Shown here piece by piece: positions 1-9,083 of a stretch of 64,000 bases of DNA (position 1 is its first letter; each line of letters starts with the position of its first letter). A program made the translations under genes and the position numbers. This DNA comes from Chitinophaga sp. GbtcB8 (GTDB lineage: Bacteria > Bacteroidota > Bacteroidia > Chitinophagales > Chitinophagaceae). The DNA is taken from the NCBI RefSeq assembly GCF_019091455.1, contig NZ_JAGXJN010000001.1, positions 186,001 through 250,000 on the forward strand, written 5' to 3'. Under the pieces are notes generated by a model, which was not told where the DNA came from, made no database searches, and saw nothing but the letters and a program-made list of their open reading frames with translations.

Positions 1-94
1 AACAATAAAACGTGGAATTGCCGCTTATGAAAATAGGGCAGGGTTTCAGCAGGGGCATCCTATGGCGTCCTAGTGGAGGTGGGGTAAATAAAAA

Positions 95-121
95 AATCCC
101 CCGGCGTAAAACCGGGGGATT
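95..121 (-). terminator. Rho-independent terminator of rpsA
   Basis: Ten-base arms (95-104 and 112-121) pair perfectly around a 7-base loop. On the minus strand the stem is followed by a run of T (complement of the A run at 91-96). It lies 28 bases past the rpsA stop codon. The stretch 1-94 further left holds no recognisable gene. Confidence 0.9.
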
Positions 122-148
122 GGTATGTGAGCTTAAAGCTTGTCGTAA

Positions 149-2053
149 TTATTCGCCTTTCTTCTCTTCGCCGCCTTCGTTCTGCTTCAGCTTTTCTCTC
201 AGTTCGGCCAGTGCACCCAGATCGCCCAGGGTAGCTTTTTCTACCTTGCTCTGGAGGTTCTTCACTGCCTTACGGGTTTTGTCAGCATCTGCTCTCTTCT
301 CTTTGTTAACGGCTTCTTTCTCTTCTGCTTTCTGAGCTTCCCAAACGCGGGTGTGAGATACCAGGATACGTTTTTCGCTGCGATCGAATTCGATGATCTG
401 GAATTCTTTCACATCTTCCACGTTGATGGGTTTCTCATCTTCCGTGCGCAGGTGACGGGCAGGAGCGTAAGCTTCCAGGCCGTATTGCAGCTGTACAGTT
501 GCACCTTTCTCATCTTTCTTCACTACGGTACCTTCATGGTGAGAACCAATCGGGAAGATAGTTTCAAAAGTGTTCCAGGGATCTTCCTCGATCTGTTTGT
601 GACCCAGGCTCAGCTTGCGGTTATCTTTATCAATACCCAGAATTACTACTTCGATCTCGTTACCTACTTTCGTGTACTCGCTCGGGTGATTGAAACGTTT
701 GATCCAGCTCAGGTCAGAGATGTGGATCATACCGCCGATACCGGTTTCCAGCTCTACGAACACGCCATAAGGAGTGATGTTCTTCACGATACCTTTGTGA
801 CGGCTTTCGAGCGGGAATTTAGTTTCGATAGTAGCCCATGGATCTTCTGTGAGCTGTTTAATAGACAGGCTCATTTTGCGCTCGTCCTTGCTCAGCGTTA
901 CTACCACTGCTTCGTACTCTTCGCCTAATTTGAAGAATTCTTTAGCATTGATAGGCGTAGAAGCCCAGGAGATCTCAGATACGTGCACCAGACCTTCTAC
1001 ACCAGGCAGAATTTCCAGGAATGCGCCGTAATCTTCAATGTTCACTACTTTACCTTTCACTTTAGCACCTTCGGTGATGTGTGCGGGTAAAGTATCCCAC
1101 GGATGCGGGGTCAGCTGTTTGTAACCTAAGCTGATACGTTTCTTCTCGTCGTCGAAGTCCAATACCACCACATTGATCTTCTGATCCATCTGCAGTATTT
1201 CGCTCGGGTGAGAGATACGTCCCCAGCTGATGTCGGTGATGTACAGCAAGCCGTCCAGACCACCCAGGTCGATGAACGCACCGAAGTCGGTGATATTTTT
1301 GATAGTACCTTCCAATACCTGGCCTTTTTCCAGTTTGGAGATAATATCCACTCTTTGCTGCTCGATATCGCTTTCGATAAGCGCTTTGTGGGAAACTACG
1401 GCGTTGCGGATGGCTTCGTTCACCTTCACCACTTTGAACTCCATTGTTTTGCCTACAAACTGGTCGTAATCGGTAACCGGTTTCACATCGATCTGAGAAC
1501 CGGGCAGGAATGTTTCCATACCATACACGTCTACGATCAGGCCGCCTTTGGTTTTGCTGGTAACGGTACCAGTAACCACTTCGCCTGTTTTGTACACTTC
1601 CACAATACGTTCCCATGCACGTTGCTGGCGAGCCTGTTTACGGCTCAGGTGCAGGTTACCGCTGCGGTCTTCTTTTTCTACTACCAGTACTTCGATCTCA
1701 TCTCCTACTTTCAGGTTCTGCATGTCGCGGAACTCATTCAGGGAGATCAGACCATCGGATTTGAACCCGATGTTGATCACTACGTCGGTTTTGGTTAAAC
1801 CTACTACCAGGCCGTTGATCAATCCATTTTCTTCAATTACCTTGAAGGTGCTGTCGTACGTTTGATCGTACTTAGCTTTTTCTTCTTTGTTGTAAGAAGA
1901 AACGTTCCGTTTGTCCACGCTCCAATCGAAATCATCATGAGCGGTGGCAACGGCAACAGGTTCATTTGGTGTCGCTGTTTCTACTGCGGCAGTAGCTGCC
2001 TGCGGAGCCTGTTGTTCAGCGTTTTGTTCGTTAATAATGTTGTTTTCTTCCAA
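149..2053 (-). CDS. rpsA: 30S ribosomal protein S1
   Basis: This is the RNA-binding protein of the small subunit that helps mRNA dock and unfold. The 634-residue product carries a chain of S1 (OB-fold) repeats with recurring motifs such as GxVxxITDFGAFIDLGG, GVEGLVHVSEISW and GMIHISDLSW. It is longer than the 557-residue E. coli protein because of an acidic, Gln/Ala-rich N-terminal extension of about 60 residues and a Lys/Glu-rich tail, both usual in Bacteroidota. It is a single-gene unit with its own terminator, divergent from the rhomboid gene. A good -7 box lies about 65 bases upstream of the start. Confidence 0.97.
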   Translation of the reverse strand: MEENNIINEQNAEQQAPQAATAAVETATPNEPVAVATAHDDFDWSVDKRNVSSYNKEEKAKYDQTYDSTFKVIEENGLINGLVVGLTKTDVVINIGFKSDGLISLNEFRDMQNLKVGDEIEVLVVEKEDRSGNLHLSRKQARQQRAWERIVEVYKTGEVVTGTVTSKTKGGLIVDVYGMETFLPGSQIDVKPVTDYDQFVGKTMEFKVVKVNEAIRNAVVSHKALIESDIEQQRVDIISKLEKGQVLEGTIKNITDFGAFIDLGGLDGLLYITDISWGRISHPSEILQMDQKINVVVLDFDDEKKRISLGYKQLTPHPWDTLPAHITEGAKVKGKVVNIEDYGAFLEILPGVEGLVHVSEISWASTPINAKEFFKLGEEYEAVVVTLSKDERKMSLSIKQLTEDPWATIETKFPLESRHKGIVKNITPYGVFVELETGIGGMIHISDLSWIKRFNHPSEYTKVGNEIEVVILGIDKDNRKLSLGHKQIEEDPWNTFETIFPIGSHHEGTVVKKDEKGATVQLQYGLEAYAPARHLRTEDEKPINVEDVKEFQIIEFDRSEKRILVSHTRVWEAQKAEEKEAVNKEKRADADKTRKAVKNLQSKVEKATLGDLGALAELREKLKQNEGGEEKKGE

Positions 2054-2117
2054 AACTTGTCCTTTTATTGTGTTTAAAATTTCCCGGGATTTCGCCCAGA
2101 ACCCTTTATTGGGACGG

Positions 2118-2125
2118 CAAAGATA
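2118..2125 (-). promoter_or_regulatory. -7 box of the rpsA promoter
   Basis: Minus-strand TATCTTTG fits the Bacteroidota sigma-70-type -7 consensus TAnnTTTG exactly. It lies in the 142-base gap between the divergent rpsA and rhomboid genes. I could not assign a clear -33 box. Confidence 0.65.
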
Positions 2126-2195
2126 CTAAAAAAAATGCAGGAAATGTAGAAAAAGGGGTATTTTTCATTTCTCCGTTAAGTAGTAATTTTCAGAT

Positions 2196-3086
2196 ATGAA
2201 TGGCACTTCTTTTCAATCGGATATTCGCTACTGGCTCAAGCAAGAAAATGCGGTAAACCATCTGCTAGTCTGGAACATAGCGATCTTTGTGGTATTGGGG
2301 CTTTTGCGCCTTGTAAGCTATTTCGGCGTTTCAGACCTGGTGTTCATGTTTTCCTATAACCAGATAGTGCTGCATTCGGAGCTCGGCGTTTTTCTCCGGA
2401 AACCCTGGGGGCTGATCACTTACATGTTTGCGCACCTGAACGTTTTTCATATTTTCTTCAATATGCTGAACCTGTTCTGGTTTGGCAACCTGTTCCGCTC
2501 TTTCCTGGGCAATAAACGCATACTTCCCCTGTACCTGCTGGGCGGTATTACCGGCGGCCTGGTATATATGCTCTGCTTTCACCTGCTGCTGCCGGCCGGC
2601 ACTGATACTACCATGCTGGGCGCTTCTGCCTCTGTAATGGCCCTGCTGGTGGCCTGCGCTACCCTGATGCCCAACTATGAAATAGGCCTGCTGCTGATAG
2701 GCAGCGTACGGCTGAAATGGCTGGCCCTGGCAGTGATAGTGCTGGACCTGATCTCCATTCCACAGGGTAACCTGGGCGGCATACTGGCCCATGTGGGCGG
2801 TGCGGCCACGGGTTTCATTTACATTAAGCTGCTGCAGAACGGTACAGACCTGGGTCAACCTTTTGTATGGTGTTTTGAGGCCATTGCCAACCTGCGGAGC
2901 GGTAACCGATCCGCCACCAAACGCTCCTTTAAACCCAAAAAGTCCCCCCTGAAAGTGGTAAAAAAGAACATTGTGGAGAACAAACAGCTGCGGTTAGACC
3001 AGCTGCTGGACAAGATCAATGAAAGAGGGATCGAGAGCCTGAGCGCTGAGGAAAAGATCTGGCTGGATAAACATAGCCAGGAGTAG
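2196..3086 (+). CDS. Rhomboid-family intramembrane serine protease
   Basis: A predicted polytopic inner-membrane protease that cleaves transmembrane substrates. The 296-residue protein shows the rhomboid fold: HLNVFHIFFNM (residues 80-90), the nucleophile motif GASAS with Ser144, and His199 in LAHVGGAATG completing the Ser-His dyad. Six or so hydrophobic helices cover residues 22-212. A basic cytosolic tail of about 80 residues ends in a short helical segment (LDQLLDKINERGIESLSAEEKIWLDKH, written here in part) typical of Bacteroidota rhomboids. Substrates are not predictable from the sequence. Confidence 0.9.
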   Translation: MNGTSFQSDIRYWLKQENAVNHLLVWNIAIFVVLGLLRLVSYFGVSDLVFMFSYNQIVLHSELGVFLRKPWGLITYMFAHLNVFHIFFNMLNLFWFGNLFRSFLGNKRILPLYLLGGITGGLVYMLCFHLLLPAGTDTTMLGASASVMALLVACATLMPNYEIGLLLIGSVRLKWLALAVIVLDLISIPQGNLGGILAHVGGAATGFIYIKLLQNGTDLGQPFVWCFEAIANLRSGNRSATKRSFKPKKSPLKVVKKNIVENKQLRLDQLLDKINERGIESLSAEEKIWLDKHSQE

Positions 3087-3208
3087 TAATGCGCTGCGCG
3101 CAGTCCATGGCCGATGGTCCATTGCCTGCTTCAAGTGCGTTAGTGAGCGGAATTAAGAATTAATAATCACGGAGGAAGGCGGTGCGAGTAACACCGATAC
3201 CCTATATT

Positions 3209-3238
3209 TTTGGTTCCCCATGCAATGAATTACCTTTG
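3209..3238 (+). promoter_or_regulatory. ispH promoter
   Basis: A TTTG -33 element (3209-3212), an 18-base spacer and the -7 box TACCTTTG (3231-3238) match the Bacteroidota consensus. The implied start site near 3245 gives a leader of about 90 bases. The leader contains a small hairpin (3261-3266 with 3280-3285, extended by 3268-3270 with 3276-3278). Confidence 0.65.
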
Positions 3239-3335
3239 CCCCATCATTAAGGATGAATAGAAGTACCTCCTTTACGGAAGTACTTGTGTATGCGATTATT
3301 AATTATTCATTCTTAATTATTAATTACTCAGAAGT

Positions 3336-4568
3336 ATGAAAACGTTTAATGTTCCCATCATTTACCGCAGCCCGCTGATCACAGCTATAAAGCAAAAGCG
3401 CAAGCAACAGGACCGGATGAAGAAGGATTTTACCCCTACCCTGCTGGATTTTGGGGCATTGAAGATATTGCTGGCGCGGCATTTTGGGTTTTGCTACGGG
3501 GTGGAGAACGCCATTGAAATAGCTTTTAAGACCATCGAGGAAAATCCCGGCAAGCGCATTTTTTTGCTGAGTGAAATGATCCATAACCCCCATGTAAATA
3601 ACGACCTGCTGGAAAAAGGGGTACAGTTCATCATGGACACCAGCGGTAAACAGCTGGTACCCTGGGAAGCTTTGCAACCGGATGATATTGTGATCATCCC
3701 TGCTTTTGGCACTACCCTGGAAATAGAGGCCCGGCTTACAAGCCTGGGCATTTCCCCCGTACAATACAATACGACCTGCCCCTTTGTGGAAAGGGTTTGG
3801 AATAAAGCAGAGCAGATCGGTGAAAAGAACTATACCGTAATTGTACATGGTAAGCCGGGGCACGAAGAAACCCGGGCCACCTTTTCCCACAGCCTGCATA
3901 ATACGCCTACTGTTGTGGTGAACGATATAGCTGAAGCCAAAATACTGGGCGAGTTCATGACCGGGCAACGGCCGGCATCAGATTTTGCCGGTTTGTTCAA
4001 GGGCCAGTATTCCCCCGGGTTTAATGTGGAAACAGACCTGCAGCGGGTAGGCGTAGTGAACCAAACCACTATGCTGGCCACCGAAACCCAGGCCATTGCC
4101 GATTATATAAAAGGCGTGATCATGGAGCAATACCAGCTTACCGAAGCTACTGCCGGCGAACGGTTTGCCGATGCCCGCGATACCCTTTGTTATGCTACCA
4201 ACGATAACCAGAGCGCGGTAAATGGCATGTTAGCCGCCAACGCGGACCTGGCCATTGTGGTGGGTGGCTATAACAGCTCCAACACCTCGCACCTGGTAGA
4301 GCTGTGCGAGGAAAAGATGCCTACTTACTTTATCTCCTCTGAAGAAAAGATCTTATCTGAAAAAGAGATCCTGCACTGGGATTTTCACCATAAGCAGGAG
4401 TTACACAGCCTGCACTTTTTACCGGAACAAACGCCGGCCACCATTATGCTTACCAGCGGCGCCTCCTGCCCGGATGCGCTGGTAGAAGGCGTGATCCGGA
4501 AGCTGCTGACGTTTTATGGTTTGGAACATAAGGCAGATGAGCTGGCGGACCAGCTAATGAATAATTAA
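3336..4568 (+). CDS. ispH: 4-hydroxy-3-methylbut-2-enyl diphosphate reductase
   Basis: Last enzyme of the MEP isoprenoid pathway, a 4Fe-4S enzyme that makes IPP and DMAPP from HMBPP. The 410-residue protein belongs to the long class of IspH. Cys53 lies in RHFGFCYGVENA, a second cluster Cys in NTTCPFVERVW and the third in RDTLCYATNDNQ. The ATG at 3336 is kept because the N-terminal stretch MKTFNVPIIYRSPL is, from memory, conserved in Bacteroidota IspH; an internal Met occurs at residue 28. It is monocistronic with its own promoter and terminator. A 15-base direct repeat (AATTAAGAATTAATA) occurs on both sides of the gene, at 3151-3165 and 4563-4577. Confidence 0.95.
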   Translation: MKTFNVPIIYRSPLITAIKQKRKQQDRMKKDFTPTLLDFGALKILLARHFGFCYGVENAIEIAFKTIEENPGKRIFLLSEMIHNPHVNNDLLEKGVQFIMDTSGKQLVPWEALQPDDIVIIPAFGTTLEIEARLTSLGISPVQYNTTCPFVERVWNKAEQIGEKNYTVIVHGKPGHEETRATFSHSLHNTPTVVVNDIAEAKILGEFMTGQRPASDFAGLFKGQYSPGFNVETDLQRVGVVNQTTMLATETQAIADYIKGVIMEQYQLTEATAGERFADARDTLCYATNDNQSAVNGMLAANADLAIVVGGYNSSNTSHLVELCEEKMPTYFISSEEKILSEKEILHWDFHHKQELHSLHFLPEQTPATIMLTSGASCPDALVEGVIRKLLTFYGLEHKADELADQLMNN

Positions 4569-4599
4569 GAATTAATAGTGAAGGATACACATTAAAAAA

Positions 4600-4623
4600 G
4601 ACACCCGAGGGTGCCTTTTTTCT
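4600..4623 (+). terminator. Terminator downstream of ispH
   Basis: A short GC-rich hairpin (CACC...GGTG, 4602-4614, loop CGAG) is followed by eight T. It is preceded by an A run, so it could also act on minus-strand transcripts. Confidence 0.7.
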
Positions 4624-4805
4624 TTGGGGCTACTCAATGCTAGTAATGCAGAGAAAAAAAGAGTTTATATTATGCGATGTATTATCGAAGTATGATCGTA
4701 TTCTTTAAACAAATGTACCGGTTCCATATAGCGCCTGCAACGTGTAATTATTATCCGGCAGATAATAGTAAATAAGTGGCGTGAATTGGTGAAAATCTGG
4801 AAGTA

Positions 4806-5570
4806 CTAAAACTGCATGGCCCTCTTCAGGAACTCTGCTTTCCGGCGCCGCGATACCTCTACCTGCGTTCCATCTGTCATAAGAGCAAAGCCACCTTCTC
4901 CCTGTATATAGGACTGCATTTGCTGCAGGTTAATGAGGTGCGAGTTATGTACCCGGAAAAAGTCCAGGTCTGATAACAGCTCCTCAAACTCCTTTAACGG
5001 GCGGGACACCAGCAGGTTTTTCTTATCTGTAAAAAAGATCTTGGTATAGTTACCTGTGGATTCACAACGTACAATGTTCTGTACCGGCATAAACACCAGG
5101 CCATTAATGGTAGGCAGGGCTATTTTACGGTGGGTCTGATGCAGGGTTTTCATGTTCTGCAGGAACACTTCCAGGGGGGAGGAGGTGGGGGTGGCGCTAC
5201 GGTTGCTCTTCCTTTCCCTGCACTTCTGCACCGCATCCTGCAGCTCCTGTACGCTGAAGGGCTTTAACAGGTAATCCAGGGCATTGAACTTGATAGCTTT
5301 TAAGGCATATTGCTCAAATGCGGTGGTGAAGATCACATCAAACCACAGCTTTTCAAACAGCTTTAACAGCTCAAATCCGTTCTGGTGGGGCATTTCCACA
5401 TCCAGGAACACCAGGTCCGGCTGCAGCTCATCTATCAGGCCCTTGGCTTCCCGCACACTATTTACACCTCCGAGTACCGTTACCTCCGGGCATTTTTTCT
5501 GTAACATGGTTTGTAATGCATCTATACAGTGCTGCTCATCGTCCACAATGATCGCCTTGATTTCGCTCAT
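4806..5570 (-). CDS. LytTR-family response regulator
   Basis: A 254-residue cytoplasmic response regulator. The N-terminal REC domain (about 1-120) has the acidic pocket VDDE (9-12), phosphoacceptor Asp57 in LVFLDVEMP and the conserved Lys in YLLKPF. The C-terminal LytTR DNA-binding domain (about 145-252) shows FFRVHNSHLINL and VSRRRKAEFL. It lies 30 bases downstream of the sensor kinase gene on the same strand, so the two form one operon and a two-component pair. Target genes are unknown. Confidence 0.93.
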   Translation of the reverse strand: MSEIKAIIVDDEQHCIDALQTMLQKKCPEVTVLGGVNSVREAKGLIDELQPDLVFLDVEMPHQNGFELLKLFEKLWFDVIFTTAFEQYALKAIKFNALDYLLKPFSVQELQDAVQKCRERKSNRSATPTSSPLEVFLQNMKTLHQTHRKIALPTINGLVFMPVQNIVRCESTGNYTKIFFTDKKNLLVSRPLKEFEELLSDLDFFRVHNSHLINLQQMQSYIQGEGGFALMTDGTQVEVSRRRKAEFLKRAMQF

Positions 5571-5600
5571 GCTTATAGGTTTGTAGGTTTGTAGTTTCTG

Positions 5601-7553
5601 CTAAAAAATATGCTCCACCGGCAGCGTTATAGCTACTTGTGTACCGGCGGGTGTACCATCTTCTGATTCCAGGTCGGTGATAGTGACGTTTGTATCCCTG
5701 CTGTTATTGATCTTACGGATCAGGTCTATACGGCCTTCTGTTACCTGCATGCCCATTGAGCGGTGTGTTTCCCCTTTTTTGGCCTTTATTTCCAGCGCTC
5801 TTTTGCGGCCGATCCCGTTGTCTGTAACCATGCAAATGAGCGTACGGCCGCTGCGCATGGTAATGCTGATGTCCAGCATACCCTTGCCTGATTTATGCAC
5901 TAACCCGTGCCAGATGGCATTTTCCACATAGGGTTGTATGATCATGGGGGGCAACATTACTTCATCATCATTAATATCGTCTGCTATGTTAATACGGTAT
6001 TCAAATACACCGTTGCAGCGCAGGCGTTCCAGGTCCAGGTACAGGCGCAGGGACTCTACTTCCTTGTTCAGGGAAATGAAGGTGTGCTGGGTATTGTCCA
6101 GGATCATGCGCATTAGCTTGGAGAACTTGGTGAGGTAGTCTGATGCTTCCTCCTGGCTGTTACTCCATATAAACCGGTGAATGGAGCTTAAGGAGTTAAA
6201 GATAAAGTGCGGGTTCATTTGCGCACGCAGGGAGCGCAGCTCCAGCTGCAAGGTATGCTTATTGGCCTCCAGGTTACGGTGGCGGATATAGAAAAAGGCG
6301 CCTACGGCCAGCATCAGTAAAAAACCGGCGGTAGAGAACATGTATACAATGTTACGTTTGGTGCGCAGCTCGCTGAGCTGTTTATCGTGCTCCAGGGCTT
6401 TGATCTGGATATCTTTACGGTCCACTTCATAAATGGCCCTGGTTTGGGCTAATGCCATGGCGGCGTTTTCATCCAGTATGCTATCCTTATATAACAGCGA
6501 CCTGTCTGTAAATTCCAGGGAGCGCTTAAAATCACCACTGGCCTTATAATCTGCGGCCAGGGCTTTATACACCTCCAGCAGCATGGATTTAAAGCGCCAG
6601 TGCAGGCTAAGGTCCAGGGACTGCTGTATGTACCTGCGGGCTTCTTCATGTTTGCCCTGCCGGCTTAACAGCATACCTATATTCAGATAACTTTCAGCTA
6701 TGTGGATCTTATCCTCCACCTTATCATTCACGGCCAGGGCCTTTTGCAGGGCCTCCATGGCATGGGTGTAATCCTTTTTTTCCTGGTAGGCATTGCCCAG
6801 GGAGTTATAACATATAGCCATGCCCGTATTATTCTTCAGCTTCTGGTTTACGGCCAGGGAACGTTTGTAGAATTCAATGGCCAGATCTATTTTGCCCAGC
6901 CCCTGGTAAGCATATCCAATGTTGCCCAGGTTAATGGCCTCGCCCAGCTCATTTTTGTTTTTTTCTTCCAGCTCCAGGGCTTTGGTAAAGTGGCCGATGG
7001 CGTCTGTATATTTTTCGGTAGAGAGCTCTATGTTGCCAATACTGTTAATGGCTACGCAAACACTGCGTACATCATTAGCCCTTTCTGCGGCCTGCAGGGC
7101 CCTGAAATGGTAATCAAATGCTTTCTGCAGCTGGTCCATACGCCGGTTATCCACACCTGCATTGTTAAGGGATATGCTGATAAGGCGATCGTCCTTTGTT
7201 TCCTCTGCGTACTTAATTGCTTTTTCGTGATAGTCGTTAGCGAGGATATATTCTGAGCGGTTCCTTTTGGCGGTGCCTACTTCATTATATACATTGGCCA
7301 GGCCCCGTGAGTAGCGGATGCGTTGTCCAAGGGTAATGGCTTCCTGAAAAAAAGCATTCTCTTCTTTCCTGCCGTCAAAGAAACGGGCCATTGCTTTGCC
7401 CTTTGCAATATACCAGTTCACTTTGCCGGAGTCATTTGGCAAGGCTTTGGCGGAATCAAGCGTACGATTTACCAGCAATGAGTCTTGCCCCCGTAAACGC
7501 CCATTTGCCCATAAGGTCAAAATCAATAAAATACAGGCACCTTTGCTGAACAT
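5601..7553 (-). CDS. TPR-containing sensor histidine kinase (LytS/His_kinase type)
   Basis: A 650-residue membrane kinase. It has an N-terminal signal-like segment (residues 3-20), then about eight tetratricopeptide repeats (roughly 60-360; for example AINLGNIGYAYQGLGKIDLAIEFYKRSL, abbreviated) expected in the periplasm. One transmembrane helix (VYMFSTAGFLLMLAVGAFF) follows, then a coiled coil, and the PF06580-type kinase core with the phosphorylated His in QMNPHFIFNSL. The ATPase motifs are PYVENAIWHG and DNGIGR. It pairs with the adjacent LytTR regulator. TPR-LytS kinases with LytTR partners are common in Bacteroidota; their signals are mostly unknown. Confidence 0.92.
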   Translation of the reverse strand: MFSKGACILLILTLWANGRLRGQDSLLVNRTLDSAKALPNDSGKVNWYIAKGKAMARFFDGRKEENAFFQEAITLGQRIRYSRGLANVYNEVGTAKRNRSEYILANDYHEKAIKYAEETKDDRLISISLNNAGVDNRRMDQLQKAFDYHFRALQAAERANDVRSVCVAINSIGNIELSTEKYTDAIGHFTKALELEEKNKNELGEAINLGNIGYAYQGLGKIDLAIEFYKRSLAVNQKLKNNTGMAICYNSLGNAYQEKKDYTHAMEALQKALAVNDKVEDKIHIAESYLNIGMLLSRQGKHEEARRYIQQSLDLSLHWRFKSMLLEVYKALAADYKASGDFKRSLEFTDRSLLYKDSILDENAAMALAQTRAIYEVDRKDIQIKALEHDKQLSELRTKRNIVYMFSTAGFLLMLAVGAFFYIRHRNLEANKHTLQLELRSLRAQMNPHFIFNSLSSIHRFIWSNSQEEASDYLTKFSKLMRMILDNTQHTFISLNKEVESLRLYLDLERLRCNGVFEYRINIADDINDDEVMLPPMIIQPYVENAIWHGLVHKSGKGMLDISITMRSGRTLICMVTDNGIGRKRALEIKAKKGETHRSMGMQVTEGRIDLIRKINNSRDTNVTITDLESEDGTPAGTQVAITLPVEHIF

Positions 7554-8213
7554 GGATCAGTAGGGATAGAACTTACACAATTTAAGTAATTAATCACTAA
7601 TTAAGACTGAATAATTAATACTGTAGCGCATTTGCACCTTTGTCCCCAATTTTTGACCGTAACCGGCATTAAATGTTACCGGTTCACGGGATTGATAAAA
7701 AAGCGAAAGGGCGAAAGAATTCGCCCCTTCTTCCTATTAACCGAATACACCTACTGAAAACATGAAATAAGACTGAAAAACAATCCTATTCCACATTAAG
7801 TTTTAATAATAATAACAGCCGTCCTGGCAACCTGTCCAGCCGTTAATTTTATATAGATAAAAATTTCTATTATCGGTTAATAGCAGAGGTCTTTTGGATA
7901 CAGTTAGGCTAAAATCTTCCAAAACACATTATAGTCATCGTTATACTGCACCTATTTCCTGCCCTGCTTAATATTTAATCATACCAAACACGTGCACACA
8001 ACATTTTATTGCGCGCCCAAAGATCAAGCATGGCTTTTACACATGGATAAGGTGGAAAATTATGTACGGTAGGAGATTCTAAAGGATGTGGTAAATTATT
8101 GGAGTGATCCGCAGGTCAACGGATTCAAAACAAATTTATAAAACCTTTCTTTAAAATGGAAAAATATTTACACTGCCGGCATAAATATTTATATTTCAAG
8201 GTGTATTATGAGG
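7554..8213. other. Gene-free AT-rich stretch between the kinase gene and cmk
   Basis: No convincing ORF or RNA gene is visible in these 660 bases. The part next to 7553 should carry the promoter of the kinase/LytTR operon. A plus-strand stretch near 8045-8141 reads as a 31-codon peptide broken by one TAG, and the other strand has a 46-codon start-less frame at about 7978-8117. Both look like chance or very decayed coding sequence. Confidence 0.6.
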
Positions 8214-8924
8214 TCAGGATGACTGCACCATCATGGCATCCTCTACCCACTGCAGAGCTAACAGCAGCTGTTCTTCCATGCTTAATTGGCTGTTATCCAA
8301 TATAATAGCATCTGCAGCTTTGCGCAGCGGGCTTATTTCCCGGTTAGAATCTATATAATCCCGCAGCTCCAGGTTTTCTTTTACTTCCTGGATAGTGATG
8401 CTCTTATTTTTTGCGTACAGCTCTTTAAAACGGCGTTCTACCCGTATGGCGGTATCTGCTGTCATGAAGATCTTCAGCTCTGCTTTAGGGAATACTGTAG
8501 TGCCTATATCCCGGCCATCCATTACGATCCCCTTCTTCTCTCCCATTTGCTGCTGCTGTGCTACGGCAAACTCCCGTACTTCTTTCACGGCAGCTACCTC
8601 GCTCACTTTTTCAGCTACCAGCATATCCCGGATCAGGTGCTCTACATTTTCACCATTGAGGTAAATGGAGGCCTGGCCTTCATTGGTTTCATCGTATTCA
8701 AATTCCAGGTGAATGTTTTGCAGGGCTTCTTTTACAGCGGCAGTGTCTGACCAGCTTACCTGGTTTTGTATGAAGTAGAAGGTGATAGCCCGGTACATAG
8801 CTCCGCTGTCAATGTACACGTAATCCAGCTGCCTGGCCAGCTGTTTGGCCAGTGTGCTTTTTCCACAGGAGGAGTAACCGTCTATCGTTATAATGATCTT
8901 CTTCAAAACCGGGTGTTTGTACAA
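8214..8924 (-). CDS. cmk: Cytidylate kinase
   Basis: Phosphorylates CMP and dCMP with ATP in pyrimidine nucleotide salvage and synthesis. The 236-residue protein has the P-loop GYSSCGKST near the N-terminus, YIDSGAMYRAIT (substrate binding), VMDGRDIGTTVFP and RVERRFKEL in the lid region, all family hallmarks. Length is normal for Cmk. It stands alone, with a T9SS-protein gene upstream on the same strand after a 157-base gap that holds an inverted repeat. Confidence 0.95.
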   Translation of the reverse strand: MYKHPVLKKIIITIDGYSSCGKSTLAKQLARQLDYVYIDSGAMYRAITFYFIQNQVSWSDTAAVKEALQNIHLEFEYDETNEGQASIYLNGENVEHLIRDMLVAEKVSEVAAVKEVREFAVAQQQQMGEKKGIVMDGRDIGTTVFPKAELKIFMTADTAIRVERRFKELYAKNKSITIQEVKENLELRDYIDSNREISPLRKAADAIILDNSQLSMEEQLLLALQWVEDAMMVQSS

Positions 8925-8948
8925 AAGTAAGAAAAAAGCGAAAAGGTG

Positions 8949-9083
8949 AAAGCATAAAGCATAAAGCTGAATGCAGCGGATGATGATGATTACAAAGATG
9001 GCGGATCTAGTAATGCAAAAAGCTGAAGGCCTGCGCAGTGGTGTACACTGCTTTATGCTTTCAGCTTTTTGCTTTATGCTTTT
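8949..9083. repeat. Inverted repeat built from AAAGCATAAAGC units
   Basis: The left part (8949-8970) holds two copies of a GCATAAA unit. The right part (9049-9083) carries the complement twice (TGCTTTATGCTTT and again GCTTTATGCTTT), and a further GCAAAAAGCTGAA sits at 9014-9026. The element can fold into a long hairpin starting right at the stop codon of the T9SS gene, so it may end that operon's transcript. Confidence 0.55.

Noticed and set aside
7978..8141. Start-less 46-codon minus-strand frame and a stop-broken plus-strand frame (MDKVENYVR, then stop, EILKDVVNYWSDP)
   Set aside because: Neither has a start plus intact frame, and I recognise no family; probably chance or very old decay.
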